Below are positions 1-10,383 of a DNA stretch of 64,000 nt, piece by piece. Location of the stretch: positions 32,815,439 through 32,879,438 of the forward strand of contig OX387191.1 in assembly GCA_947561395.2 (NCBI GenBank). Reading direction: 5' to 3'. This stretch comes from Buxus sempervirens. Its lineage: Eukaryota > Streptophyta > Magnoliopsida > Buxales > Buxaceae. Below the pieces are notes generated by a model. It made no database searches and was not told where the DNA came from. It saw only the letters and a list, made by a program, of their open reading frames with translations. Made by a program: the position numbers and the translations under genes. Numbering within the stretch: position 1 is the first letter of the stretch; each line of letters begins with the position of its first letter.

Positions 1-567
1 CGTCATCCAATGCCGGCCTACTTCGAGTTTCGGCATTGACAACCCGGCCTACTTAGGGTTTCGGGCTGTTCTATACTGGTTGTGGCAACACACAAGGCCA
101 TGCCATTACACCAATGAAGCAAAAATATTACATTACTAAGCTTAGTCATGGATCTAGGACAAGCTAAACCAGTAATGAGAAACCAATCCAACACTTTTAT
201 CAATAAGTATAAGTAAACTAGCATGTAAAAAAAACCAACATGTAATGCAACAACAGTTAAACACGATCACTGTTTATCATGGGTCACTCAGGACCAGATC
301 ACTCCATCATAGAGCTTTAGAGTAAAATTTCCAAAACAATCATCAATAATAAATCAACAAGGTATATAAAATACTCATGAAATAATCCTTGTGTGAAATC
401 TGTTCCAGCATATTATATTAACTCAATTCTGACCAAAATCAAGTGTTACATAAATTTGAACTCTCAAGTGTTAAACGCGGTTATACAGAAAAACTCAAAC
501 AGCAAAATTAATTATCGATTACTCATATCAAGTACATGCCTCTGATTTCTACAGCTCATTTCCACTA
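1..567. other. left flank, no gene seen
   Basis: No coding frame with recognisable content is present. The first 70 bases hold two related phrases (ggcctacttcgagtttcgg and ggcctacttagggtttcgg), which suggests the edge of a degenerate repeat. The rest is AT-rich and unassigned. Confidence 0.4.
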
Positions 568-820
568 CTTTAATTTAGAGCCGGCAATAGGTGACCCGAA
601 CCGACGGGTCAACCCGAAATGAACTGTCTTAAACGAGTTTGGGTTGATCCGATTGTTTATTGGGTTGGGATTTTCCCAACCCGCCCAGAATCGGGTCAAC
701 CCGATTACAACCCGTGAACCGATGGGTTACCCGACTATTTAAGACAAAAAATTTTAGGGCATTCATTTTTTTGCATTCACATTTCACGATTCGCTTGCGG
801 CTTCCCTCTTCCAGAGTTCC

Positions 821-931
821 AGTCTTCCTCTTGTCTTGCGCGACGCCGCCCTCTTCCAGTCTTCCTCTTGTCTCGCGCGACGCCGCCCTCTTCCAATCTT
901 CCTCTTGTCTCGCGCGACACCGCCCTCTTCC
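821..931. repeat. 37-bp tandem repeat, three copies
   Basis: Units begin at 821, 858 and 895 and read agtcttcctcttgtctcgcg followed by cgacgccgccctcttcc, with one or two substitutions each. The array lies between the left hAT end and the AP2 exons and may be part of an acquired 5' leader. Confidence 0.85.
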
Positions 932-1150
932 TCTTGTGGGATAACAGTTGCAGAAGAGAAGGCCAAACCCGGAAGGGAAGGCAAGGTATATTCACAAGTC
1001 TCTCTAATTTTTTAAATGCCCACCATGCATTCCTTTTCTATGGATCAATCTACTGATTTTTTATTTACTTCTTCAATTTCTTTTTGTTTGCTTCACCCTT
1101 TTTCCGGCCTTTCTCATCTCTGATGTGGAAATCACTCAACCTTCTCGCAG

Positions 1151-1397
1151 TTTATTTGGGTAAGAATCTAAGAGAAAATGGTCTCCTTAAGCCTTTTGTT
1201 TATTTAATTAATTTTTAATTGCATCTTCTTTTACTTTGCATTGTAAAAAGGGTTTTGCCATTTTGGACTGAGGTTTCCTTCTATTCTCTTTGCTTGGATT
1301 GTTTTTAGGTGGTTATGACAAAGAAGAAAAGGCAGCTAGGGCTTATGATTTAGCAGCATTGAAGTATTGGGGACCTACCACAACAAAAAACTTCCCT
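1151..1397 (+). pseudogene. AINTEGUMENTA-like AP2 domain gene fragment, with 9-nt microexon
   Basis: Two exons of an AP2 DNA-binding domain gene are recognisable. The first is a 9-nt microexon (1151-1159) between a cag acceptor and a gtaag donor. The second is an 89-nt exon (1309-1397) between ttttag and gtgagt. Spliced, they read [18 protein letters not shown], continuing to [15 protein letters not shown], which is the core of the first AP2 repeat in ANT/PLETHORA/BABY BOOM transcription factors. Those genes are known for a conserved 9-nt exon at exactly this place. No other AP2 exon is seen: the conserved YEKEL continuation and the second AP2 repeat are absent. The fragment lies inside the hAT element, upstream of and in the same direction as the transposase, so it is best read as captured genomic DNA including introns. 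It cannot encode a working factor alone, but it could be spliced into a chimeric transcript. Confidence 0.85.
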
Positions 1398-1977
1398 GTG
1401 AGTAGTAAAATTGCAGCAAACGACTTCTCCATTTTTCAAATTTCTTCTATAAATTAGTAAAATTACATATGTATATGAGTTCATAAATATGGCATTCTCC
1501 CCATTTCACAGATTAGTAATTATGAGTTCATAATTAATAGTGAGTCCATTTATTAATTATGAATAAATAGATTGAAAACATCATGGGCTGCTGCTTCTTC
1601 ATGTGTCATTGTTTGGTTTGTTTTTCTATAAGCAAAGCTTATCTCTTTTTGTTTTGTTTTTTTTTTTTGAGTGCATTAGAGCCAACGATTTGTTTCTCCC
1701 AACTCCAATTTGTGATTGAATCTTTCTCATTGGATTCCGTATAAAAGGTGCTTCTTTTAACTTTGGTTAAGATTCTTGAAAGAGAACAAATTAACCTATT
1801 TCAACCTATTCCCTTTTTTGTTTATATATGTGTGTGTCTGTAACAACATGATTATGGCTGTTGACATTTTTGACTGCGGTTCCTTTCTCATTGATTATAG
1901 TTAGATTCAAGCAAGTTATAGTTAGATCACATCTCTAACTGTGATCTCTTTGCTTAATTCCTCTCTTTATTTGGCAG

Positions 1978-2076
1978 GTAATTCTTAAGGTCCTGACATA
2001 CTTGGAGCTAGGGGATGTGAAATATCTGCGCCTACTTCCACAGATAAATGTTACTTGCACCATAAATTTTCACAAG
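1978..2076 (+). pseudogene. captured 33-codon exon, possibly from a RecQ-type helicase gene
   Basis: A 99-nt block, open throughout, lies between a good acceptor (ttggcag) and a good donor (gttagt). It translates to a peptide containing LTYLELGDVKYLRLLPQ followed by INVTCTINFHK. The wording resembles the region after the helicase core of plant RecQ-like proteins (RECQ5 type), but this identification is from memory of the family and is tentative. No stop or frameshift is present and the length is a whole number of codons, so skipping or including it would keep frame. It lies between the AP2 fragment and the transposase start, inside the hAT element. The alternative is an unrelated host gene; the exon structure is more certain than the identity. 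Confidence 0.5.
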
Positions 2077-4930
2077 GTTAGTGTTTTTCTTTACATGTCC
2101 AAGTTGCTTGCTGAAGTAGCTTCTTGAGTATTTGCTTATCATAATATCATTACAGTTGGTTAATTGCTGATCATAAATTATATGGCACAACTTGTGTTAA
2201 TATTTTTCAACAACAAAAAAGTCAAGGTGCCCAACACTATAAAAATAATTGCAACAGTATTATTATGGTGTTGAGCATCATCAATAATGACAAATTCATA
2301 ATTTCTTCTCCTGTTATTAGTAGGGATCCAATCTATATTCTGTCACTTGTAACATTCTTCAATTGATGATGTTTATTCCTGCAAGAAATATGTTGCAGCT
2401 TTTTAGGTTATTTAATTGATTTTAGGTTATTTAATTGCAATGTTCATTGTGTTTGAAGTATTGAATATGGTGTCGTTCATTCGTTATTATTATTATTTTT
2501 TGGTCTGAATCTGATTGTTTATTAATGAAGGTGAGATTAAGACTTTAAGTATGGCAACCGTTGAAGAAGAAGTTATGGAACCAAGTCAACCAATTAGAAT
2601 TGAGGAGGAAGAATCTAATATAAGAATGGATTCCCAATCATCACAAACAAATCTAAAGCGTAGAAAGAAAACATCTTATGTGTGGGATGAGTTTGAAAAA
2701 ATGCCTAAAGTTGGGAATGAAAAACTGAAGGCAAAGTGTAAAAGATGTGGAAAGATTTATATTGGTGAAAGTAGTCATGGGACTTCCAACATGAAACGTC
2801 ACATTCTAAATTGTCCTAAGCGTGACACAAGAGATATAGGCCAGATGTTTATGTCTCAAACTGGTAGTGGGGTGTCAATTAGAAGCTCTCAATTGAGTCA
2901 TGACTTATACCGTGAGGCTTTGGCTACTGTAATTATCAAGCATGGTTATCCATTCCAATTTGTGGAGCATGAAGGGGTTAGAGATCTGCATACTTTGTTA
3001 AATCAAGATGCCAAAGGAATTTCACGTAACACAGCGAAGGCTGATGTATTAAAGATTTATAAAAGGGAAAAACAAAAGTTGCAAGAAATATTTCAGTCCA
3101 TCCCTGGTAGGATTTGTCTTACATCAGACGTTTGGAGTTCAATAACAATGGATGGTTATATTTGTGTAACAACACATTTTATTGATAAGGAATGGAGATT
3201 GCACAAAAAAATCATCAACTTTAGATATATGCCTACTCCACACACTGGTGCAGCTCTTGTATCTACAATGTCTGGTATATTGGAAGAGTGGGGCATTGAA
3301 AAAAAATTATTTTTAATTACCTTAGACAATGCCAGTGCGAATACAACATTTGCCAATTCTTACAAACAGAGGCTAGACCTAAAGGGTGTACTTTTACTTC
3401 GGGGCCGCTTCTTTCACATTCGTTGTTGTGCTCACATTTTAAATCTTATAGTGCAAGAAGGATTGAAAGAGGTAGATGAATTAGTTCAAAAGGTTCGTGA
3501 AAGTGTAAAATTTGTCAAGGGTTCACAAGCAAGAAAAGAAAATTTTAAAACATGTTTGAATGAATTGTCTTTGGAGGGAAAGAGGGGCTTAAGGTAGGAT
3601 GTTCCTACAAGGTGGAACTCCACATATTTGATGCTTGAAAGTGCTTTGTTTTATCAAAATGCATTCCGCCATTTGTCATTTTCTGATGCAAATTATCAAG
3701 ATTGTCCATTAGAAGAGGAATGGAAAAGGATTGAGAAGATTACTAAATTTTTGAAACTGTTTTATGATCTTACAAAGTCATTTTCGGGAAGCAAGTACAC
3801 TACTGCAAATTTGTACTTTCAAGGGGTTTGGAGGATACAACTTAAGTTGAAAGAGGAGTTGGAAGGAAATGATACATTTATGATAAGTATGGCTCAACGG
3901 ATGCAAGGAAAGTTTGATAAGTATTGGGCAGATTACAGTGTAATTCTTGCTATTGCAGCAGTTTTGGACCCTCGTTATAAATTGAAGATGATAGACTACT
4001 CGTACTCAAAGCTTTATGGTAGTAGTGAAGGAAGAGATCATGTTAATGTTGTACGTGAGGCACTTTATTCACTGTTCAATGAGTACATGAGTCATTCATC
4101 GTCATCTTCCTCGAGGGCTCCACTACCCATCGCAGTTCTTAGTCATGAACTTGTAAATGATGACATTGATAGTGGTGAGGAAATGCAAGTAATGAAAATT
4201 TCTCATTTTATTTTATTTTATACTTGTGTTAGTCAGTTAGTGTTAACAAATTTCTAATTTTTTACATTGTAGGATTATGATACATTTGAGAGCCAAAATT
4301 GTGCTTCTGTGACAAAGAGATCACAGTTAGAGATGTATTTAGAAGAACAAACTTATGATCGGAAGCTGCTGTAGACACCTGATTTTTGCACCCCCAAAAT
4401 AAAGAAAAATGAAAAGTCAAAATAAAGGTCAAACCCTGAGGGGGTCAAAATTGACTTTTTGATTCAAGAAAATTTGGCCATCAAACTTCATCTCATTGAA
4501 AAGAGCATTTTGACACGATTCCAACGCGACTGAATTTGCTGGAATCGGAGTCCAGGTGAGAAAAATATGGCCCGGTCAAACTTCCAGAAAGCCAAAAAGT
4601 TGACTTTCTGCTCGGCCCCAATCCAACTGCCAAAATTGATCCCAATGGAAAGATGGTTCCGAGCCGGTTCCAACGACACTAAGTTTGATGAAATCGGACA
4701 CCGGACGAAAAAGTTATGAGCAGTTGAAAATTCAGAAAAATTGCCCATGTGGCAAAAAAGGCAGCAAAAATGGAACAAACCAATAAAATAAATAAGGTAA
4801 AAGTGTTTAATAATATTTTAATGAAGAGAATCTCGCTTTTTAATAAAATAATCGTAAAAATCGGATAAGAATCTTGCAAAAAACCAAATTGAATAAAGTT
4901 TTGAAATCCAAACATTTAAAAAACGTGCTG

Positions 4931-5150
4931 GACCGTATTTCAATTACGGGCAAGGCATGCCCGTATTTGAAATACGGGCAAGATTCTCTAAGCAGACACG
5001 CGTCGCTGTACGGCGGGACACGCGTCCCGTACGGCGGATTCGCGAGATTTGTAAATATTCGTTTTGTGCCCGTATTTGAATTACGGGCAAGGCACGCCCG
5101 TATTTGAATTACGGGCAAGGTACGCCCGTGCTTCAAATACGGGCACGCCC
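4931..5150. repeat. array of GCCCGTA/TACGGGC palindromes in the LTR promoter
   Basis: Four to five near-perfect inverted repeats follow one another, for example gcccgtattt g aaatacgggc at 4959-4979, separated by caaggcatgc-like spacers. The array ends just upstream of the TATA box at 5160. Such dyads could bind a dimeric transcription factor or fold in RNA; the function is not known. Confidence 0.85.
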
Positions 5151-5159
5151 CTTTTTGCC

Positions 5160-5167
5160 TATAAATA
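5160..5167 (+). promoter_or_regulatory. TATA box of solo LTR
   Basis: TATAAATA within gcctataaatagaga lies directly after the palindrome array, as expected for an LTR U3 promoter. Transcription from it would run into the 3' part of the hAT transposase gene. Confidence 0.7.
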
Positions 5168-7198
5168 GAGAGGCCTCCCCCTCCCCCCCATTTGAAACAA
5201 GCCTTCCCCTTGGCCTCTCCCCTCTCCGTCTGTGTATTTTCCACGGCCGAAACCCTGTCCAGGTTCTGCCACCCCCAATACCTAAACCCTATAATGCCCA
5301 AACTACCCTTGTGCTGCCATTAAACCTTGTTTAAACCCTTCCATGTTCAACCCTTCAACTCCACAGTAACAAAACCCTTTCAAAGCCAATTCAGAAAATT
5401 GATGGAGACGCGGAAGCGCTGCTGAAATTCCCTAAGAATTCCAACATCATCCAAAAACAAGGAACTTGTAATTTGGTAATGTTTCCCATCTCTTTTTCAA
5501 TATACATGTGCATTTACTTATACAATTTTGTATTTTTTCTTATCTTTTTACATTTCTACTAACCTATTTGTTTCACTCTTGTTGGAATTCTCCCACACAA
5601 ATGAGTGTCCATTTGTGAAAGAAGAGGAAGGTGGACCCATAAAATGAACAAAAAGAACAAGATATAAGAAATGATATATTTTGCTTAAACTATATTTGCT
5701 AATGCAAATTTATCCCTTGTAATATTCTTCCCCTCTATCCTTTCTTTCAAATGCCATAAGATGAGATGGGAAGTGACTTGATAAAAGGAGGAAAAGAGAA
5801 GGCTTCATTAACAAATGCTTCAAAAGGAGGATATTTGAAGTAAATGACAAATCACAAAGACAGTGGAACCATCGCAGAAGCCCGGCGGATGTTGCCAGAA
5901 GCCCCAGAAAAGTCACCAAACTGATCCAGATCAAAATCGGTGTAAACAAGTGAAACTGAGTAGCAACCGTACACACAGAACGGTTCTGACCAAACCGCAA
6001 TAAGAGTACGGTCAGATTAGAAAAATGACTTAAAAACCAATTTATCTGGACCGGTTGAACCTGATTCGACCCAAACCGGCTTGAACCGGCCTTTTAGACA
6101 ATTTGGGTTATTTTGAGCCCAATAAAAGACTGTGGGCCTAGATGGGCCCACCAAGATTCCCCTGGGCCCACTTGTGGGGCCCACCTTATACCGGCCCATA
6201 CCCGACCGTTTTTTTAACAAAACGGGCCCCAAGGCCACTTGACCCGGCTAATGGGCCCATTCCAAACCCACAAAGCCCAAATTGAATTGTAAATAAATAA
6301 AACCTAATAAAATAACCAAATGGGTTACCCAATAACCCAATTGAGCCCAAGGCCCAACCATGGCAACCCACGGGTCTTCCAACGGGACCCGGGTCCGACC
6401 CATTTCATCTAAATAAATAAGGAAGATAAAATCAAAATAAAAGGGACCCACACCTTCAGAGGGCCCCGCCAGACCTAACAAGGCAGCATGCTGGTCTAGG
6501 AAAAGGGTGAAATTGACTCAAGAACCAGGGAGACCCGAGGGACCCGTCAGACCGACGGGGTGGACCGGGGTGTCTTTAGGACTTCCCCGGACGTAACCGA
6601 GGACTTAGCTAGATCTCTAATAAGCCGCAGACCAGACTTAGACCCGGTTAGGGCAAAACCGTGTCTGCCTGCACTCTCAGGCAGTGGCGACTCCGAAAGT
6701 CCCGAGGCACGCACTGAAGGTGCGCCCGGTGTGCGATCTAGTCTAGATCGATTTTAGGTGCGCACAGCTGCCATTGGATATCTTGTTGTATTGGAAGTCA
6801 GTGGAATACCGTTTTCCTGAACTTTCTGCTATGGCTCGTGATGTTTTGATGATTCCTATATCAACAGTTGCATCAGAGGCAGCTTTCAGTGTTGGAGGAA
6901 GAACTTTAGATCAATATCGTAGCTCTCTTACACCACAAATGTAGAAGCTTTGATATGTACTCGAGATTGGATAAGTGGATCTTCAGGTAATCTTAGTCAA
7001 TTTTTTATTATTGGTTAATGGTTATACTATTTGAATGTGGATAATTGTGATAAAACTTAACTTGTCTTGCATTTTAATGTAGTAAGTATAAGTGGAGATT
7101 ATTATAATGTGGATAATGGCATGGAAGATTTATTGAAAGTGAATATTGTGGAACCAACAACTTCATCGGCAGCTTCTAACATTGATACTATTTTGTAA

Positions 7199-8105
7199 TG
7201 AGGGTAGGTAAAGTAATTTTAAAAAGAATAAGTTTTTTTTTTCTGTTAATGTTATATTGCATTGTATAACTAATTCATTTTCTTCTCTTTTTTCTCATTC
7301 CCTTTTCTTATTTGTTTCTCTTGTTACAGGTTGATTGCTGGGAAAAGGATTAGAATGATCGAATTATTTTTGGATTTTGTTAATCTAGATGGTTTGATTT
7401 TGTTACTGTAGTTTCTATAGTTGTAGGTGGTGTAGGAGTTTGTTCTATTAGGTTTTGTTTTTAAGCATAATTTTAATATTCCTTTTTTTATTGTGAAGAA
7501 TGCTTGAAGCCTTGAACCATATCTCTTGAGTTAAATGTAAGTATTGCTTCAGTCCCCAATTCTTTTTGGACATTATACCATTTCTTTTGTTAGAGTTATT
7601 ACGAATCTAAACATGTTTTGATCCACTTCAGATATCATCTTATGGTCTGTGTCATGATTCAAGCATAAGAATTAATTCTGTTGTACTTTGCATTTTTCTT
7701 TTTGAATGCCTCTCTATTATTAGATATTTATTTTAACATTTATGTCAAAAAAGGAATGAAGGATCATGGTTTTATTTGTGATAATCTGTATAAATATATT
7801 GATCTGGGTAAGGCATTATTAACATAGTGATACGAAAATCTATTTGCTGAAGAGGGGAAAGGTGAAGCTTTTAAGCTACACAATAATAGATTTAGCAGTA
7901 AGCAGTAAGCAGTAAGTAGTAAGCAGGTGAGAGTGAACTGCATCCCAAGGCATCTGAGCTAAGAATTAGCTTAAGGCTTTAGACCGTCTCTAATGTAGAC
8001 CGTCTCAGATTTCAGTTGGACAGCTGTGCTGTATTTTGGACTTAGCTGAAGGCTTTTCTTGTTAATTCTACTGATTAATATTTGTTGTTTCCATTCTTGT
8101 TGCAG
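7199..8105. other. 3' part of the hAT element between transposase and LOTUS exon
   Basis: AT-rich noncoding DNA after the transposase stop. It holds a short microsatellite of agcagta units (7894-7926). A phrase around gaccgtctc occurs twice near 7982-8010. No further exon was recognised. Confidence 0.5.
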
Positions 8106-8315
8106 CTGGTAGTGCAATATGGCAATGTTTGGCACCATGGTTGGGTTAGGAAATATCTCAGATCTGAGGACTAGCCTCTTGCTGAGTCCCAGGGAAGACC
8201 ATGGTTTGGTTTGTTGGCATTGTTAAGGAAATACCCTGAGCATTTTGTCATCAATACAAGGGCCAAGGGACCTGTAACAGCAACGTTTGTTTCTCTGGTT
8301 TCTCTGCTATTGTAA
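8106..8315 (+). pseudogene. captured C-terminal exon of a LOTUS/OST-HTH domain protein
   Basis: A 70-codon block follows a good acceptor (ttgttgcag) and ends at a TAA (8313-8315). It reads QYGNVWHHGWVRKYLRS, then AESQG, then RPWFGLLALLRKYPEHFVI and FVSLVSLL at the end. This matches the pattern of the C-terminal OST-HTH (LOTUS) domain of plant limkain-b1-like NYN-nuclease proteins, as recalled from the family; no search was run. One in-frame TAG (8172-8174) interrupts it, and the usual terminal serine is replaced. It lies inside the hAT element, after the transposase and on the same strand, and is the third apparently host-derived exon there. It is a fragment of one exon; no upstream exon of the gene was found. 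Confidence 0.6.
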
Positions 8316-9299
8316 ATTCTTGAACTCATTAAGAAGATCAACTTCATCACAAATCAAGAAGATCAATTTGAAACTATGATTATATTAGTGCATGGGAAAT
8401 TGGGGTTTCTGAACTCCTGTTAAACATCATACCATGCTGCTGAAAGGGAACTGAACTCCTGTTTGATCTATCATCTATGCTTGTGTGGATTTTGAAAATT
8501 ATATAATTTATATTATGTTTGGAATTTTCAGCTTCAGTTTCTGTTACTGTTATACCAGAACTGAATTTATTTCTTGTGAGGTTGATTGCTATAGAATAGA
8601 TCCCAAGGTTTTTCCTTCAAAAAAGGCCAATAGGCCATGATGCTCTTTGATCTTTTGAAAGAGGACCAAGAAACCAAATAGCTATTCAGCTATTAGCACG
8701 AAAGAGGTTCTGGTTGATAGCGGAAGCAAAGAACATTTTTTTTTTGATAGCTGAAGGCTGAAGCAAAGAACCCAGATCGCTTTAGTTCTCTTCTTTAATA
8801 AATACCCCCTTTATTTATTCATTTCTTATGATAAGGTGAAAGAATAGACAACGTGACTATATATAATTAACAAGGCCCTCTTTGATCTTTTGAAAGAGGA
8901 CCAAGAAACCAATGGACGATTCAGATTTTGGGTTGGGGCCGTTGGGCCTTGGCAAGTTGGCAATCAGGGCCATCAGGCAATGGTAAATTGGCAATGCGAT
9001 TAATGATTATTATATTTTTTGCAAAAAAATCAAAAATAAAAAATAATCGGGTTGGGCGGGTTGAACCCGATTCGTGGCGAGTTGGGTTCGGTTTGGGATT
9101 TTTCCAACCCGCCACTAATCGGGTTCAACCCGAACCGACCCGATTAACCTTCGACCCGATAACGAACCGACCCGAACCCGAACCGACACGTTGCCACCTC
9201 TACTTTAATTCTCTCCCTCTTGTAATCGTATGGAACCTTCTATTAGCAACCACTTCAGAATATTAATAACACTCATTAAGATACCATGGAGTAGCATCT

Positions 9300-10383
9300 G
9301 GGGGTTAAATGTCGAAAATTTTACTTCTATAGGATTAGCTGCACCTAGCTAGAAAACAGGGGCTGGGCACCTACCACCAGGCGCCTAGCAATCCCTGGGC
9401 GGCCTTAGATATTTTGCACAGCCGCCTAGCAGTTGTCTGGGCGGCCAGTAGGCGCCCACATGACTTGCTTCCTTCAGCAACATCAACTCTCTGCAACCTC
9501 ACACTTCGACAATTCTGAACTAATATCTAATCCTAACAACACTCAAATTCCACTTCATTATCTTTCTAAAACTAGATCAGATGCATTCGAATTTAATCCA
9601 AGCACAACAATTATCGAAATTTCAGAAATTCACAAATACATGTTCGGTCATTCAAGTTCTCGCCAAATATGGAAATTCAACATTCAAATCAGATAATTCG
9701 TTCACAACTGATGAAATGAAAGTGCTACTTACCTGAATAGATCAAAACTATCATAATCCAAAGTTCGTTGATCTTTGCACTCTGAAATTCACGGCTGCAC
9801 TCTGATCAGTAGTAGTTCTCTGAGATCTGCAAACGAAATGATTGAGATCTCCACAGCACTCAAATGCTGAATTCTCCAATCGATCTCCTGCAACCTCCAA
9901 TTTAGATTCCAAAATTCTCGAATCCTCCTGCTCCTCTCCTCAATGATCCGACTCCCTCTGATAACACCAGCTCCTTCAATTTCCCGATTGGCCAAAACAA
10001 TGCTTCGACCAACAGCAACCTATTTATAGGTTGCTCGTTGGCGCTCAAATCAAACACAACCTCCTGATCCGCTACCCGCTTACCTACACAAGCTTCCTAC
10101 CTGATCAGTCCATTAACACATGATCAGATGTTTGCCACTCCACCAAACTGTATACCTTAACACCAATGCCAACTTAAATAAATTTTAACATATTATTATT
10201 AATTATTCAAATCAATATTATAACCACTTACCTTAAATTACATCCTTCTCCATTTAAACTTGTGAAATCCCCAAAAATACCCCTGCTCCTCAGTTACCTG
10301 AAATATCCATCAATATTAGTTATTATTATTATTATTAAATAATTTCTCCAATTATGCTAAGTAAAATCTGGGGTTTTAAATTT
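9300..10383 (-). mobile_element. truncated LTR, TGTAA family, minus orientation
   Basis: The piece has the layout of the solo LTR at 23337-27307: cggcgcc-type phrases, then cttacctga, then a reversed TATA box (ctatttatagg, about 10019-10029), then an AT-rich end reading aaatctggggttttaaa, similar to the end of that LTR. The left end is not clear and no TSD was found, so the extent is approximate. Confidence 0.45.

Larger units (their letters stand above)
4370..6766 (+). mobile_element. solo LTR (TGTAGACACC family), in the hAT transposase gene
   Basis: The 2397-bp sequence begins TGTAGACACCTGATTTTTGC and ends GGTGCGCACA, flanked by the 5-bp duplication gctgc (4365-4369 and 6767-6771). There is no internal coding region, primer-binding site or second LTR, so it is a solo LTR left by recombination. 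It contains a palindrome array, a TATA box, a box CTTCCAACGGG and the 3' box CAGTGGCGACTCC about 80 bases from its end, shared with the other LTRs of this superfamily in the window. Joining the flanks restores the transposase reading frame at RKLPLDIL, which confirms the insertion point. Confidence 0.92.
2551..7198 (+). pseudogene. hAT transposase (BED finger, RICESLEEPER/DAYSLEEPER-like), broken
   Basis: The first exon (ATG at 2551, through 4188) starts MATVEEEV. It carries a BED zinc finger (CKRCGKIYI, then MKRHILNC), the first catalytic aspartate in TSDVWSS and the second in LDNASANT. An in-frame TAG at 3595 interrupts it just before DVPTRWNSTYL. An intron spans 4189-4272, and the next exon (from 4273) is split by the solo LTR at 4370-6766. 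It resumes at 6772 with the C-terminal dimerisation region containing ASEAAFSVGGR, which includes the catalytic glutamate. A one-base frameshift lies near 6943. A second intron (6987-7082) leads to a last exon ending at TAA 7196. Three lesions (stop, LTR, frameshift) make it inactive, yet all three catalytic acidic residues remain readable, so inactivation looks fairly recent. The gene lies within its own element. Confidence 0.9.
576..9202 (+). mobile_element. hAT transposon with captured host exons, interrupted by a solo LTR
   Basis: The ends are short inverted repeats: the left end reads TAGAGCCGGCAATAGG and the right end, read inward, TAGAGGTGGCAACGTG. The element is flanked by a perfect 8-bp duplication, ctttaatt (568-575 and 9203-9210), which is the hallmark of hAT insertion. 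Both subterminal regions are rich in cccgaaccga-type repeats. Inside, in order, are a 37-bp tandem repeat, AP2-type exons, a RecQ-like exon, a hAT transposase gene with introns, and a LOTUS-type exon, all on the plus strand. A 2397-bp solo LTR with its own 5-bp duplication accounts for part of the 8.6-kb length; without it the element is about 6.2 kb, still long for hAT. The boundaries are secure; the assignment of the cargo is inference from translated motifs. Confidence 0.9.

Noticed and set aside
660..1056. Open frames over the 37-bp tandem repeat
   Set aside because: The frames follow the repeat and have no similarity to known proteins; likely untranslated leader.
4931..5150. Regular palindromes considered as a CRISPR-like array
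   Set aside because: The genome is a plant, spacers are not unique sequences of constant length, and the array lies in an LTR promoter.
4488..5334. Overlapping open frames on both strands of the LTR
   Set aside because: They read through palindromes and differ between LTR copies; no conserved protein.
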